A stretch of 64,000 nt of DNA from Nonomuraea jiangxiensis (GTDB taxonomy: Bacteria; Actinomycetota; Actinomycetes; Streptosporangiales; Streptosporangiaceae): NCBI RefSeq assembly GCF_900099965.1, contig NZ_FNDJ01000004.1:310001-374000 (forward strand). The letters are read 5' to 3'. Position numbers and translations under genes: made by a program. Shown piece after piece: positions 52,992 through 60,276 of this stretch; positions within the stretch are counted from its first letter, which is position 1, and every line of letters starts with the position of its first letter. The notes beneath the pieces were generated by a model that saw only the letters and a program-made list of their open reading frames with translations, made no database searches and was not told the DNA's origin.

Positions 52992-53738
52992 ATGGCTGAG
53001 ATCGTGTACCCGCCGGTGATCGCCGCCGCGCGGACCCTCTTTCGCATGCTCGACATCCGCATCAAGATGGAGGGGACGGAGCACGTGCCGCGGACCGGGG
53101 GCGCGGTGCTGGTGAGCAACCACATCAGCTACCTCGACTTCATCTTCGCCGGGTTCGCCGCGCTGCCGTCGAAGCGGCTGGTGCGCTTCATGGCCAAGGA
53201 GGACGTCTTCCAGCACCGGATCTCCGGGCCGCTGATGCGCGGCATGCACCATATCCCCGTCGACCGGGGAGCGGGGGCGGGCTCCTACGCCACGGCGCTG
53301 CGCATGCTCAAGGCGGGTGAGATCGTCGGGGTCTTCGCCGAGGCGACCATCAGCCGCTCGTTCACGGTCAAGGAGATCAAGAACGGCGCCATCCGGATGG
53401 CCCAGGCGACCAAGACGCCGATCATCCCCGTGGCGCTGTGGGGCAGCCAGCGCTTCTGGACCAAGGGCCGCCCGAAGTCCCTCTTCCAGCGCCACGTACC
53501 GCTCACGATCACGGTGGGGGAGCCGATCTACCCCAAGCGGGGCGAAAACGTGGACGAGCACGCGGCCGACCTGCACACCCGGATGTCGGAGATGGTGGAC
53601 CGGGCGCAGCGGAACTACCCGGAGGTGCCGCCGGGCGTGTGGTGGCAACCCGCCCACCTGGGCGGCACCGCGCCGACCCCGGAGGAGGCGGCCGCCCTTG
53701 ACGCCGCCGAAGCGGAATCCCGGGCCAAGCAGGAATAG
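52992..53738 (+). CDS. PlsC-like 1-acylglycerol-3-phosphate acyltransferase
   Basis: A 248-residue LPLAT-family acyltransferase. The catalytic motif NHISYLD (HxxxxD) is near residue 43, the second block GMHHIPVDRG near 85 and the third VGVFAEATISRSF near 114, where EATIS stands in the place of the common EGTRS. PIIPVALWGSQ is the fourth block. It probably acylates lysophosphatidic acid or a related acceptor at the membrane. The C-terminal ~45 residues are Pro/Glu/Ala-rich. TACCTT sits exactly 6 nt before the ATG, so it may be transcribed separately as a leaderless mRNA despite the 18-bp gap to the P450 gene. Confidence 0.9.
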   Translation: MAEIVYPPVIAAARTLFRMLDIRIKMEGTEHVPRTGGAVLVSNHISYLDFIFAGFAALPSKRLVRFMAKEDVFQHRISGPLMRGMHHIPVDRGAGAGSYATALRMLKAGEIVGVFAEATISRSFTVKEIKNGAIRMAQATKTPIIPVALWGSQRFWTKGRPKSLFQRHVPLTITVGEPIYPKRGENVDEHAADLHTRMSEMVDRAQRNYPEVPPGVWWQPAHLGGTAPTPEEAAALDAAEAESRAKQE

Positions 53739-53762
53739 CCGTCGGCGAGGAGCGACCGGTAC

Positions 53763-53789
53763 GGCGGGCGGCACCCCTCGTCGCCCGCC
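53763..53789. terminator. Hairpin between convergent genes
   Basis: GGCGGGCG (53763-53770) and CGCCCGCC (53782-53789) form a perfect 8-bp stem with an 11-nt loop in the 160-bp gap between the convergent acyltransferase and kinase genes. It is suited to bidirectional termination. A ~28-bp imperfect direct repeat follows at about 53784-53840. Confidence 0.55.
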
Positions 53790-53898
53790 GGGGGTGGTAG
53801 CTCCGCCACCTGCCCGCCGGGGTTGGTCGCTCCGCCACGGCGCCCGCGCCTGAATCGCGGGCCTCGCGTCGTATAAGGGTGCGGGCGGGCGGACCGGG

Positions 53899-54705
53899 CT
53901 AGATGGCCGCCTGGTAGGCGCTGGCGCGCATGCCCGCCAACAGGCCCGCCGTCTGCTCCGGGGTGTAGCGGCGGATCGGGTCGTGATAGAGCAGGCCCTC
54001 GATCAGCGGGCGCATCACCCCGGCGCGCCGTGGCGGCGGGTACGGGCCGCTTCTCGCCATGCCGAGCACCGTCGCCGCGTCCTGCCCGGGGTAGGGCGGC
54101 TGTCCCTCCACGGCGCTGTAGAGCGTGGCGCCGAAGGACCACATGTCGGCCTCTTTGCTGGCGGGCCCGCCGTGGAGCCGCTCCGGCGCCATGAAGGCAG
54201 GCGTGCCACGCAGCCGCCGCGACGTCGTCATGCGGATGTCTCCCTCGGCGGTGGCGATGCCGAAGTCGGTCAGCACCACCCTGTCGCCGGTCAGCATGAC
54301 GTTGGCGGGCTTGACGTCACGGTGCAGCACGCCGGCCTGGTGCGCGGTACGCAGTGCCGCGAGCAGGTGCTGCCCGATCGCCGCCACCGACTGCGCAGGC
54401 AACGTGCCCACCTGGGAGAGCAGTTGGTGCAACGACAGGCCGTCGAGGTATTCCATGATGATCCAGAGCTTGCCGCCCTCTTCGATCAGGTCGTGGACCG
54501 TCACGATGTTAGGGTGCGTGAGCCCAGCAGCCATCCTGGCCTCTCGCAACACCCGGCGGCGCACCATCTCGGCCTCACCGGCCAAGGTCAGCTCCTTGAG
54601 CGCCACCGTACGGTGGAGGAGCTGATCGAACGCACGCCAGACGACGCCCATACCCCCACGACCGGCCTCCTCGTTCAGGAGGTACCGTCCGCCGATCTCC
54701 CGCAT
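53899..54705 (-). CDS. Soluble Ser/Thr protein kinase (catalytic domain only)
   Basis: A 268-residue Hanks-type kinase consisting almost entirely of the catalytic domain. It shows the glycine loop GRGGMGVVW (residues 16-24), Lys37 in VALKEL, a catalytic loop HRDVKPANVM near 129, DFG near 147, an activation loop with TTSRRLRGTPAFMAPE and the motif DMWSFGATLY. There is no transmembrane helix or PASTA/sensor tail, unlike PknB; the protein is therefore probably cytosolic and needs partners for input. The start is ATG 54705. It has no cotranscribed substrate candidate; the MFS gene upstream on the same strand is separated by about 57 bp. Confidence 0.93.
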   Translation of the reverse strand: MREIGGRYLLNEEAGRGGMGVVWRAFDQLLHRTVALKELTLAGEAEMVRRRVLREARMAAGLTHPNIVTVHDLIEEGGKLWIIMEYLDGLSLHQLLSQVGTLPAQSVAAIGQHLLAALRTAHQAGVLHRDVKPANVMLTGDRVVLTDFGIATAEGDIRMTTSRRLRGTPAFMAPERLHGGPASKEADMWSFGATLYSAVEGQPPYPGQDAATVLGMARSGPYPPPRRAGVMRPLIEGLLYHDPIRRYTPEQTAGLLAGMRASAYQAAI

Positions 54706-54761
54706 ACCATCCCCTCAAGCTCGGGGATAATCATGTCACCTCAGCACAGGCTGTAGGGTGC

Positions 54762-56072
54762 CTAACGTGATCTGGATATGTCGGAAAGTGCAGGTTCGCT
54801 GGTCAGTGGCCTAGAAATTTGCTTCCACAAGCCGCGCCACACTAGCCCGACTGCCGCCAAACATACTCCTGTGGCGCCCGCCAGGACGGCAGCAAGCCCT
54901 ACGAACTCCGCCAAAACGCCCGCGAGAGCTGCTCCGAGCGGCATCCCACCCATTCCGACGAGCCGGTATGCCGAATTGACCCGGCCGAGCAGTTGCGCGG
55001 GAATCAGGCGCTGCCGGGCCGAGATCACGAGCACGTTGGCCCCCGCTCCTGTCACACCCCACAGGACGACGGTGGGATAGAGCGCCCACGGTGAAGGCAC
55101 GATCACCGGCACCAGGTACAGCAGGCTGCCGATCAGCCACCCGCCGAGGATCGTCCGGAACTCCCCGAAGATCCCCGCCGCCCGTCCCGACAGCAGCGAC
55201 CCGATCACCGCCCCGGCCGCGAAGGCCGTCATCATCAGGCCGTACTGGCTGGGCTCCAACCCGATCATCGACTCGTCGCCGACGGCCCACAGCACGAAGA
55301 CGGCCAGGTAGGCGCTGCCGGCGAGGTTGAGCAGCCCGGCGGCGATCGCCATGCTCCGCAGCACCGAGTGGGACCAGAGGTAACGCAGGGCCTCCCCGAT
55401 GTCGGCCACCAACGTCCGCCGCCTGCGTGTCCTGAGCTCACCGCCGCCCGTCCGGGCGTCGATGGCAGGTGCGTTGCCCGTGGGGTGGGCGGTCGTGGGT
55501 AATGCGAACGTGCCGCGCATGCCCAGGAGCAGGATCGCCGCGACGCCGTACAGCAGGGCCGGGGCGCCGAAGACGACGGCGGGTAGGGCGGCGACGAGGA
55601 GGCCCGCCAGGGGTGCGCCGAGGAAGTCGTTGCCGATCAGCTGGACCGTCGACACGCGGCCGTTGGCCCTGGTGAGGTGCTCCCGGGGGACGGTCATCGG
55701 CAGGATGGACTGCGCCGAGAGGTCGGCGAAGACCTCGCTCACGCCGACCAGCAGCACGGCGGCGAGCAGCAGCCACAGGTCCAGCATCCCCAGGGCGGCC
55801 AGGAGCGCGACGCCGACGAGGATCGCCGCGCGGGCGGAGTGGGCCAGGACCATGATGCGGCGGCGGTCTGCCCGGTCGGCGATGGCGCCCGCGTGCAGGG
55901 CGAACAGCAGCCACGGCACCGTCGTGGCCGCTCCCACCAGGGACACCAGGAGGGGGGAGCGGGTCATCGACACGGCCAGCAGCGGCGCCCCGATCTTCAG
56001 CACACCGTCGGCCAGGTTGGACAGAGCGGTGGAAGAGCACAGAAAACCGAAGGAGCGTCCGAGACCGGCCAC
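54762..56072 (-). CDS. MFS transporter (MFS_3/EntS-like exporter)
   Basis: A 436-residue major facilitator with about 12 hydrophobic helices. GAIADRADRRRIMVLAH is the cytoplasmic motif-A loop after helix 2. The central linker (PAIDARTGGGELRTRRRRTLVADIGEAL) divides the two halves. It resembles the EntS/MFS_3 exporters of siderophores and macrolides, which lack strong substrate signatures. The start GTG 56072 is preceded by GGAG at 7 nt; the longer frame would run through the divergent promoter. It is divergent from an ArsR-type regulator over a 67-bp region that contains a perfect dyad, so it is probably repressed by that regulator. Confidence 0.88.
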   Translation of the reverse strand: MAGLGRSFGFLCSSTALSNLADGVLKIGAPLLAVSMTRSPLLVSLVGAATTVPWLLFALHAGAIADRADRRRIMVLAHSARAAILVGVALLAALGMLDLWLLLAAVLLVGVSEVFADLSAQSILPMTVPREHLTRANGRVSTVQLIGNDFLGAPLAGLLVAALPAVVFGAPALLYGVAAILLLGMRGTFALPTTAHPTGNAPAIDARTGGGELRTRRRRTLVADIGEALRYLWSHSVLRSMAIAAGLLNLAGSAYLAVFVLWAVGDESMIGLEPSQYGLMMTAFAAGAVIGSLLSGRAAGIFGEFRTILGGWLIGSLLYLVPVIVPSPWALYPTVVLWGVTGAGANVLVISARQRLIPAQLLGRVNSAYRLVGMGGMPLGAALAGVLAEFVGLAAVLAGATGVCLAAVGLVWRGLWKQISRPLTSEPALSDISRSR

Positions 56073-56113
56073 AGTGCACTCCGATAGTGTGTAAGGGAAA
56101 GTGTGCATACATT

Positions 56114-56125
56114 TCTTTGCAAAGA
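56114..56125. promoter_or_regulatory. 12-bp palindrome in the MFS/ArsR divergent promoter
   Basis: TCTTTGCAAAGA (56114-56125) is a perfect dyad in an otherwise A/T-rich 67-bp intergenic region (56073-56139). It lies just upstream of TAGGCT, the likely -10 of the ArsR gene. It is a good candidate operator for that regulator controlling both directions. Confidence 0.6.
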
Positions 56126-56139
56126 TAGGCTTGCACAGG

Positions 56140-56754
56140 ATGCCAAGCAAGAGGTTCTCGGCCCGTACGCTCGACGCGAACGCGTTGAAGTCCTTCGCTC
56201 ACCCGCTGCGACTACGGATCTACGAGTTGCTGGAGGAGCACGGGCCCTCCACGGCCACCCGGCTCGCCGCCCTGCTCGGTCAGAACACCGGCGCCACCAG
56301 CTACCACCTGAGGGAGCTGTCCAGGCACGGCATGATCGAAGTCGCCGCCGGGATGGGGCGCGGCAAGGAGAAGTACTGGCGCGTCGTCCAGGGCGGATTC
56401 GCTTTCGACGAACCGCAGGCCGACGCCGAGGCGGCGAGCGCGCTGGAGTTCCTGCTCGACGACGTGGTGCGCCGGCGGGGGGCGGAGCTGGCCCGCTGGC
56501 GGGAGGAGGCGGCGGAGGCGCCGGAGGAGTGGGTGGAGGTCGGCTCGCTCGGGCGGCGGTCGCTGCGCCTCACGCCGGAGGAGACGGCCGGGCTGAGGGA
56601 CGAGGTGTTCGAGGTGCTGGAGAAGTACCGGCAGGTGTCCGATCGGAGGCAGTACGACTCATCGGACTCGTCCGCCGCCGCTCCCGATCCGTCGGTCGGT
56701 CACGTGGTCGTTCACTTCGATGTGCTTCCGGTGGTCACCCGGGACGGGGGATAG
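56140..56754 (+). CDS. ArsR-like winged-helix transcriptional regulator
   Basis: A 204-residue regulator with an N-terminal ArsR-like domain: LKSFAHPLRLRIYELLEEHGPSTATRLAALLGQNTGATSYHLRELSRHGMIEVAAGMGRGKEKYWRVV (about residues 14-80). The NTGATSYHLREL recognition helix is typical of the ArsR subgroup next to MFS exporters. No Cys metal site is visible, so the inducer is probably an organic ligand. The C-terminal 120 residues are helical and end in an acidic Ser-rich tail. I use ATG 56140; TAGGCT lies 8 nt upstream. It is divergent from the MFS gene it likely controls. Confidence 0.85.
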   Translation: MPSKRFSARTLDANALKSFAHPLRLRIYELLEEHGPSTATRLAALLGQNTGATSYHLRELSRHGMIEVAAGMGRGKEKYWRVVQGGFAFDEPQADAEAASALEFLLDDVVRRRGAELARWREEAAEAPEEWVEVGSLGRRSLRLTPEETAGLRDEVFEVLEKYRQVSDRRQYDSSDSSAAAPDPSVGHVVVHFDVLPVVTRDGG

Positions 56755-57093
56755 CTCGGCGCGCTGGTGGCGATCATATCCTAGGGATTTCCCTAGGCCG
56801 GGCCCTGAAGCCGGGGCCCCGCCGCAGGTCATAGTCTCCTTCGGTACCCGGCTTTTCCGGGCCTCCTCGGGCGGCGTGCGGGTTTCCCGTTCGAGGAGTG
56901 ATTGCGGTGCCGCCGAGGGAGCGGGCGATGTTCGGCGGCGCCGCGGCCCAGGTCCTCCCGCCCGGCATGGCGATCGGGCGGGTGCGCGGCACGCGGCAGA
57001 CCTCCGGGCCCGCCGGACACAGGGCCCGGACGGGCGACGCCCTCGTCCCGTGCTGGAGGGGCGGGGGCGTTCGCTTCGGTGAGGTGATGCCGG
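56755..57093. other. 339-bp intergenic stretch with strong dyads, no confident gene
   Basis: CCTAGGGA-TT-TCCCTAGG (56780-56797) is a perfect 8-2-8 inverted repeat. A second G/C hairpin follows (GGGCCC...GGGGCCCC, about 56800-56820). Together they could terminate the ArsR transcript and the convergent DJ-1 gene, or the first could be an operator. Short open frames on both strands from about 56830 to 57090 lack family resemblance and have mixed codon bias, so I leave them unannotated. Confidence 0.5.
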
Positions 57094-57717
57094 TCAGACG
57101 ATGAGGTGGAGGGCCCGGTCGGTCATCCCCTCGGGGGCCTTGGCCGGCGAGCCGCAGTCGAAGGGCGGCTGCGGGTCGTACTCGATCGCGAGTTGCACCG
57201 TCTGCGCCGTCACCTCGTCACTGGCCTGGGCCAGCAGGGTCAGCCCCATGTCGATGCCCGACGACACCCCGGCCGCCGTCACGATCTTGCCCTGGGTGAT
57301 CACCCGCTCGCTCAGGGGCTCGGCGCCGTACTGCTTGAGGGAATCCAGCAGCGCCCAGTGCGTGGTGGCCGTCAAACCCTTCAGGAGCCCCGCGGCGCCC
57401 AGGATGAGCGCTCCGCTGCACACCGACGTCGTCCACCGCGTGTGCTCGTGCGCCTGCCTGAGCCACCCGATCAGTGCCTCGTCGGCCAGGGCGTCGAAGG
57501 TGCCGACCCCGCCCGGCACGATGACCACGTCGGGCCGGGGCAGGTCGTCGTACGACGCTGTGGCGGTCAAGGTGAGCGTGCCGCGGTCGTCGGTCACCGG
57601 GCCCGGCTCCGCCGCGACGAACGTGACGGTGTAGCCGGGCGCGAAGGCCATCACCGTGTACGGCCCGACGGCGTCCAGGGCGGTGAAACGCGGATATAGG
57701 GGGATCGCGACATGCAT
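57094..57717 (-). CDS. DJ-1/PfpI-family protein (isonitrile hydratase-like)
   Basis: A 207-residue DJ-1/PfpI superfamily protein. The nucleophile elbow TTSVCSGALILGAAGLLKG is near residue 97 (Cys in VCSGA). Glu/Asp partners lie near the N-terminus (FTALDAVGPYTVM) and HW follows in ATTHWALLDSL. The layout matches the InhA/isonitrile-hydratase and ThiJ-like group, which hydrate isonitriles or act as glyoxalases. The start ATG 57717 lies 1 nt after the stop of the GlxA-type gene, with GGAGAA inside that gene's end, so the two are cotranscribed. Confidence 0.9.
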   Translation of the reverse strand: MHVAIPLYPRFTALDAVGPYTVMAFAPGYTVTFVAAEPGPVTDDRGTLTLTATASYDDLPRPDVVIVPGGVGTFDALADEALIGWLRQAHEHTRWTTSVCSGALILGAAGLLKGLTATTHWALLDSLKQYGAEPLSERVITQGKIVTAAGVSSGIDMGLTLLAQASDEVTAQTVQLAIEYDPQPPFDCGSPAKAPEGMTDRALHLIV

Positions 57718-57718
57718 G

Positions 57719-58690
57719 TCATTTCTCCTTCGACTGGAACCGGCGACGATGGTCGCCGGGTGAGATCCGCCAGTGGCGGCGGAACACGCGGTAGAGCGTC
57801 TCCGGGCTGCCGAGCCCGGACTCCCTGGCCACCCGCTCCAAGGGGTGCCCGGTGACCTCCAGGAGGCGCCGGGCGGTGTCGGCGCGGCTGCGTTCGACGT
57901 ACCGGCCGGGTGACAGGCCGGTCTGCTCGGTGAAGACCCGGGAGAAGTGCCGCTCGCTCATCCCCACCCGCCCGGCGAGCGCGGGCACGCTCAGGTCGGC
58001 GGTGGGGTTCGCGTCGATGTACGCCTGCAACTCCCGCAGCGGCTCGCTGCGCGGCGTCAGGGTCCGCATCGGCGTGCTGAACTGGCTCTGCCCGCCCGGC
58101 CGGTGCAGGTAGACCACGAGCCCCCGGGCGACGTCCCTGGCGAGCCGGTGGCCGTGGTCCCTGGCCACCAGCGCGAGCGACAGGTCCACGCCGGACAGCA
58201 CGCCCGCCGAGGTCCAGACGTGGCCGTCCTCGATGTAGAGCGGGTCGGCGTTCACCTCGACGCGCTCGTACCGGTTCTTCAGCTCCCCGGCGACCAGCCA
58301 GTGCGTGGTGGCCCGCCGGCCGTCCAGCAGCCCGGCCTCGGCCAGCAGGAACGCGCCGTTGCACACGGAGGCCACCCGCCGCGCCCCCGCCGCCAGCCGG
58401 GCGACCGCCTCGACCAGGTCCGGATCCCGTACGTGCTCAGGCACGGACAACCCGCCCGCCACCAGCAACGTGTCGACCGGCCCCGTCACCTCGCCGAGCC
58501 CGCCGGCCATGACCGTGACCCCGTTGCCGGCGACCACGGCCCCGGCCTGCGGGGCCACCGGTTCGACCTGGTAGCCACGGCCGGCCAGGAGCAGGTCGGC
58601 CGTGCCGAACACGTCGGCGGGCCCCGCCAGGTCCAGGAGCTGGAAGCCGGGGTAAACGAGGATCAGGACCCGTCGTTTCATGCTCTTCAT
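57719..58690 (-). CDS. GlxA-family regulator (DJ-1-like domain plus AraC helix-turn-helix)
   Basis: A 323-residue regulator. The N-terminal DJ-1/PfpI-like domain (about 5-180) contains VASVCNGAFLLAEAGLLDGRRATTHW near residue 105. The C-terminal AraC-type double helix-turn-helix (about 220-318) contains LSVPALAGRVGMSERHFSRVFTEQTGLSPGRYVERSRADTARRLLE and the second HTH RVARESGLGSPETLYRVFRRHW. It likely senses the same small molecule as the coupled DJ-1 enzyme, or a product of it. The start is 58690, with in-frame ATG 58681 as the alternative. Confidence 0.92.
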   Translation of the reverse strand: MKSMKRRVLILVYPGFQLLDLAGPADVFGTADLLLAGRGYQVEPVAPQAGAVVAGNGVTVMAGGLGEVTGPVDTLLVAGGLSVPEHVRDPDLVEAVARLAAGARRVASVCNGAFLLAEAGLLDGRRATTHWLVAGELKNRYERVEVNADPLYIEDGHVWTSAGVLSGVDLSLALVARDHGHRLARDVARGLVVYLHRPGGQSQFSTPMRTLTPRSEPLRELQAYIDANPTADLSVPALAGRVGMSERHFSRVFTEQTGLSPGRYVERSRADTARRLLEVTGHPLERVARESGLGSPETLYRVFRRHWRISPGDHRRRFQSKEK

Positions 58691-58792
58691 GCTGGTAGCG
58701 CCACGGCCATGGCGTCAACGACACGAACATTGCACATTACGCCAGGAAGGGCGGCCTGCTGATGGCGTTCGTGGCGGGGCACCGGGGCGGGC

Positions 58793-58823
58793 TTGCACCT
58801 GACGCGACGTCAGCACCTAGCGT
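58793..58823 (+). promoter_or_regulatory. MerR-type promoter with 19-bp spacer and central dyad
   Basis: TTGCAC (58793-58798) and TAGCGT (58818-58823) are separated by 19 bp. A perfect dyad CTGACG-CGA-CGTCAG (58799-58813) fills the spacer. This is the hallmark geometry of MerR-family-activated promoters, where the regulator twists an over-long spacer. It lies 10 bp before the merR-like GTG at 58833, implying autoregulation. Confidence 0.82.
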
Positions 58824-58832
58824 TCCCGGTGG

Positions 58833-59579
58833 GTGATCGATGTGACAGAACGACGTTGGAAGATCGGCGAACTCGCCGCCGCGACCGGTTTGACGGTACG
58901 GACCCTGCGTCACTTCCACCAGATCGGCCTGCTGTGTCCGTCCGAGCGGTCGGCAGCCGGTCATCGCCTCTACACCGGCGATGACGTGCGCCGCCTGTAT
59001 CGGATCCTGGCGCTGCGCGAGCTGAGGGTGTCCCTCGGCGAGATCGCGGACGCCCTGGACGGCGACGGCGGCGACCTGCGGAGTGTGCTCGTCCGGCAAC
59101 TCGACCAGGTCGAGCGCCAGGTCGCCCTGCACAGCACGTTGCGGCGGCGGCTGCGGAGCCTGGACGGCAGCCTGAGCCGGGCTCGCGAGCCGTCGATCGA
59201 CCAGCTCATCGACGCGATGGAGGCGACGATGCAGGCCAAGAACTTCACCGACGAGCAGTTCGCCCGGCTCAGGCAACGGCATGAGCAGGCCGGGGAGGAG
59301 GGGTTCGCCCGGTGGCGGCAGCGGATGGCGGAACTGGCCGACCGGCTGGCCGGGCACGCGGAGCGGGCCACGGATCCCGCCGACCCGGAGGTCCAGGAAC
59401 TGGCTCGGGAGTGGTCCGAGACGGTCGTGGAGATGACCGGGGACGACAGAAGCGTCCTGTCGGCGCTCTACGCGAAGATCGACCGGCAGGGGCCCGAGAC
59501 CGCTACCAAGGGCGTTCTCACCACCCCGGCCTGGGATTACCTCAGGCGGGCCTTCGCCGTCGGCTTCGGCCGCACCTGA
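58833..59579 (+). CDS. MerR-family regulator with TipAS-like effector domain
   Basis: A 248-residue MerR regulator. The N-terminal winged helix (about 8-78) contains WKIGELAAATGLTVRTLRHFHQIGLLCPSERSAAGHRLYTGDDVRRLYRI, and a dimerisation helix follows. The TipAS-like domain (about 135-245) contains FTDEQFARLRQRHEQAGEEGFARWRQRMAELADRL; it resembles the thiopeptide/antibiotic-sensing domain of TipA. The promoter at 58793-58823 has the 19-bp spacer and dyad expected for self-activation. It is convergent with the hydrolase gene (9-bp gap), so its other targets are not obvious from context. Confidence 0.93.
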   Translation: MIDVTERRWKIGELAAATGLTVRTLRHFHQIGLLCPSERSAAGHRLYTGDDVRRLYRILALRELRVSLGEIADALDGDGGDLRSVLVRQLDQVERQVALHSTLRRRLRSLDGSLSRAREPSIDQLIDAMEATMQAKNFTDEQFARLRQRHEQAGEEGFARWRQRMAELADRLAGHAERATDPADPEVQELAREWSETVVEMTGDDRSVLSALYAKIDRQGPETATKGVLTTPAWDYLRRAFAVGFGRT

Positions 59580-59587
59580 CCCGATGG

Positions 59588-60274
59588 TCAGGCCGAGGTG
59601 GCCGCCATGGACAGGAGCCGGGCGAGCTCCACCGGCCTGGTGAACATCGGCCAGTGGCCCGAGTCGATGTCGACATATTCGAGGTGCTTGGCCTGGGCGA
59701 GCTCGGGCACGTCACCGGCCGCGATCCACTCCTTCGCCTGGGCGGGGGTGAATTCGGGGCACACGAGGACGGCCGGGACGTCGAAACGTCGCTCGTCCGT
59801 CAGGCGTACGACGCCCTTGGACACCTCCTCGGGGACGGGGATCGCCCCGGACGCGAAGGCGCGCCTGGCCTCCTCGTCGAGGTCGGCGGAGTCCGGCCCC
59901 TCGAACGGGCCCCAGCCGGGGAAGGGCATGACGCCGTTCTCGGCCTCGAAGAAGTCGGCGTAGGCCCGGCCGTCGCCGGTCGGAAAACCGCCGATCATGG
60001 CGACCTTGGCGACCTGCTCAGGGCGCGCGTCGGCGGCCAGCCAGGCCAGGGTGCAGGCTGCGGAGTGCCCCACCACCAGCGGTTTGCCGGGCGCCGAGTC
60101 GATGGCGGCGAGCACCGCCGCCACCTGGTCGTCGAGCGTGGCCGAGGTGGACCCGTCGCCCTGGCCGGGGAGGGTGAGCGGCACGGGACGGTGGCCGAGC
60201 TCCTTGAGCGCGGGCACGACGTCGTCCCACGCGGACCCGTCGAGCCACAGGCCGGCGATGAGCAGGATGTCCAT
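59588..60274 (-). CDS. Alpha/beta-hydrolase (salicylate-esterase/MenH-like)
   Basis: A 228-residue alpha/beta hydrolase. LLIAGLWLDGSAWDDVVPALKELGHRPVPLTLPGQG gives the N-terminal strand and oxyanion region. The nucleophile elbow is VVGHSAACTLAWLA near residue 70 (Ser), and the catalytic His lies in DIDSGHWPMFTRPVELARLL near 208. The short cap and length fit the EstC/salicylate-esterase-like group; the substrate is unknown. The start ATG 60274 lies 2 nt after the stop of the pentapeptide-DinB gene, with GGAGAAAGAG upstream, so it is translated from the same transcript. Confidence 0.88.
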   Translation of the reverse strand: MDILLIAGLWLDGSAWDDVVPALKELGHRPVPLTLPGQGDGSTSATLDDQVAAVLAAIDSAPGKPLVVGHSAACTLAWLAADARPEQVAKVAMIGGFPTGDGRAYADFFEAENGVMPFPGWGPFEGPDSADLDEEARRAFASGAIPVPEEVSKGVVRLTDERRFDVPAVLVCPEFTPAQAKEWIAAGDVPELAQAKHLEYVDIDSGHWPMFTRPVELARLLSMAATSA

Positions 60275-60276
60275 GA

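Noticed and set aside
56898..57104. 68-codon plus-strand frame in the 56.8-57.1 kb gap
   Set aside because: No recognisable family, mixed codon bias and it runs into the convergent DJ-1 gene; not enough to call a gene.
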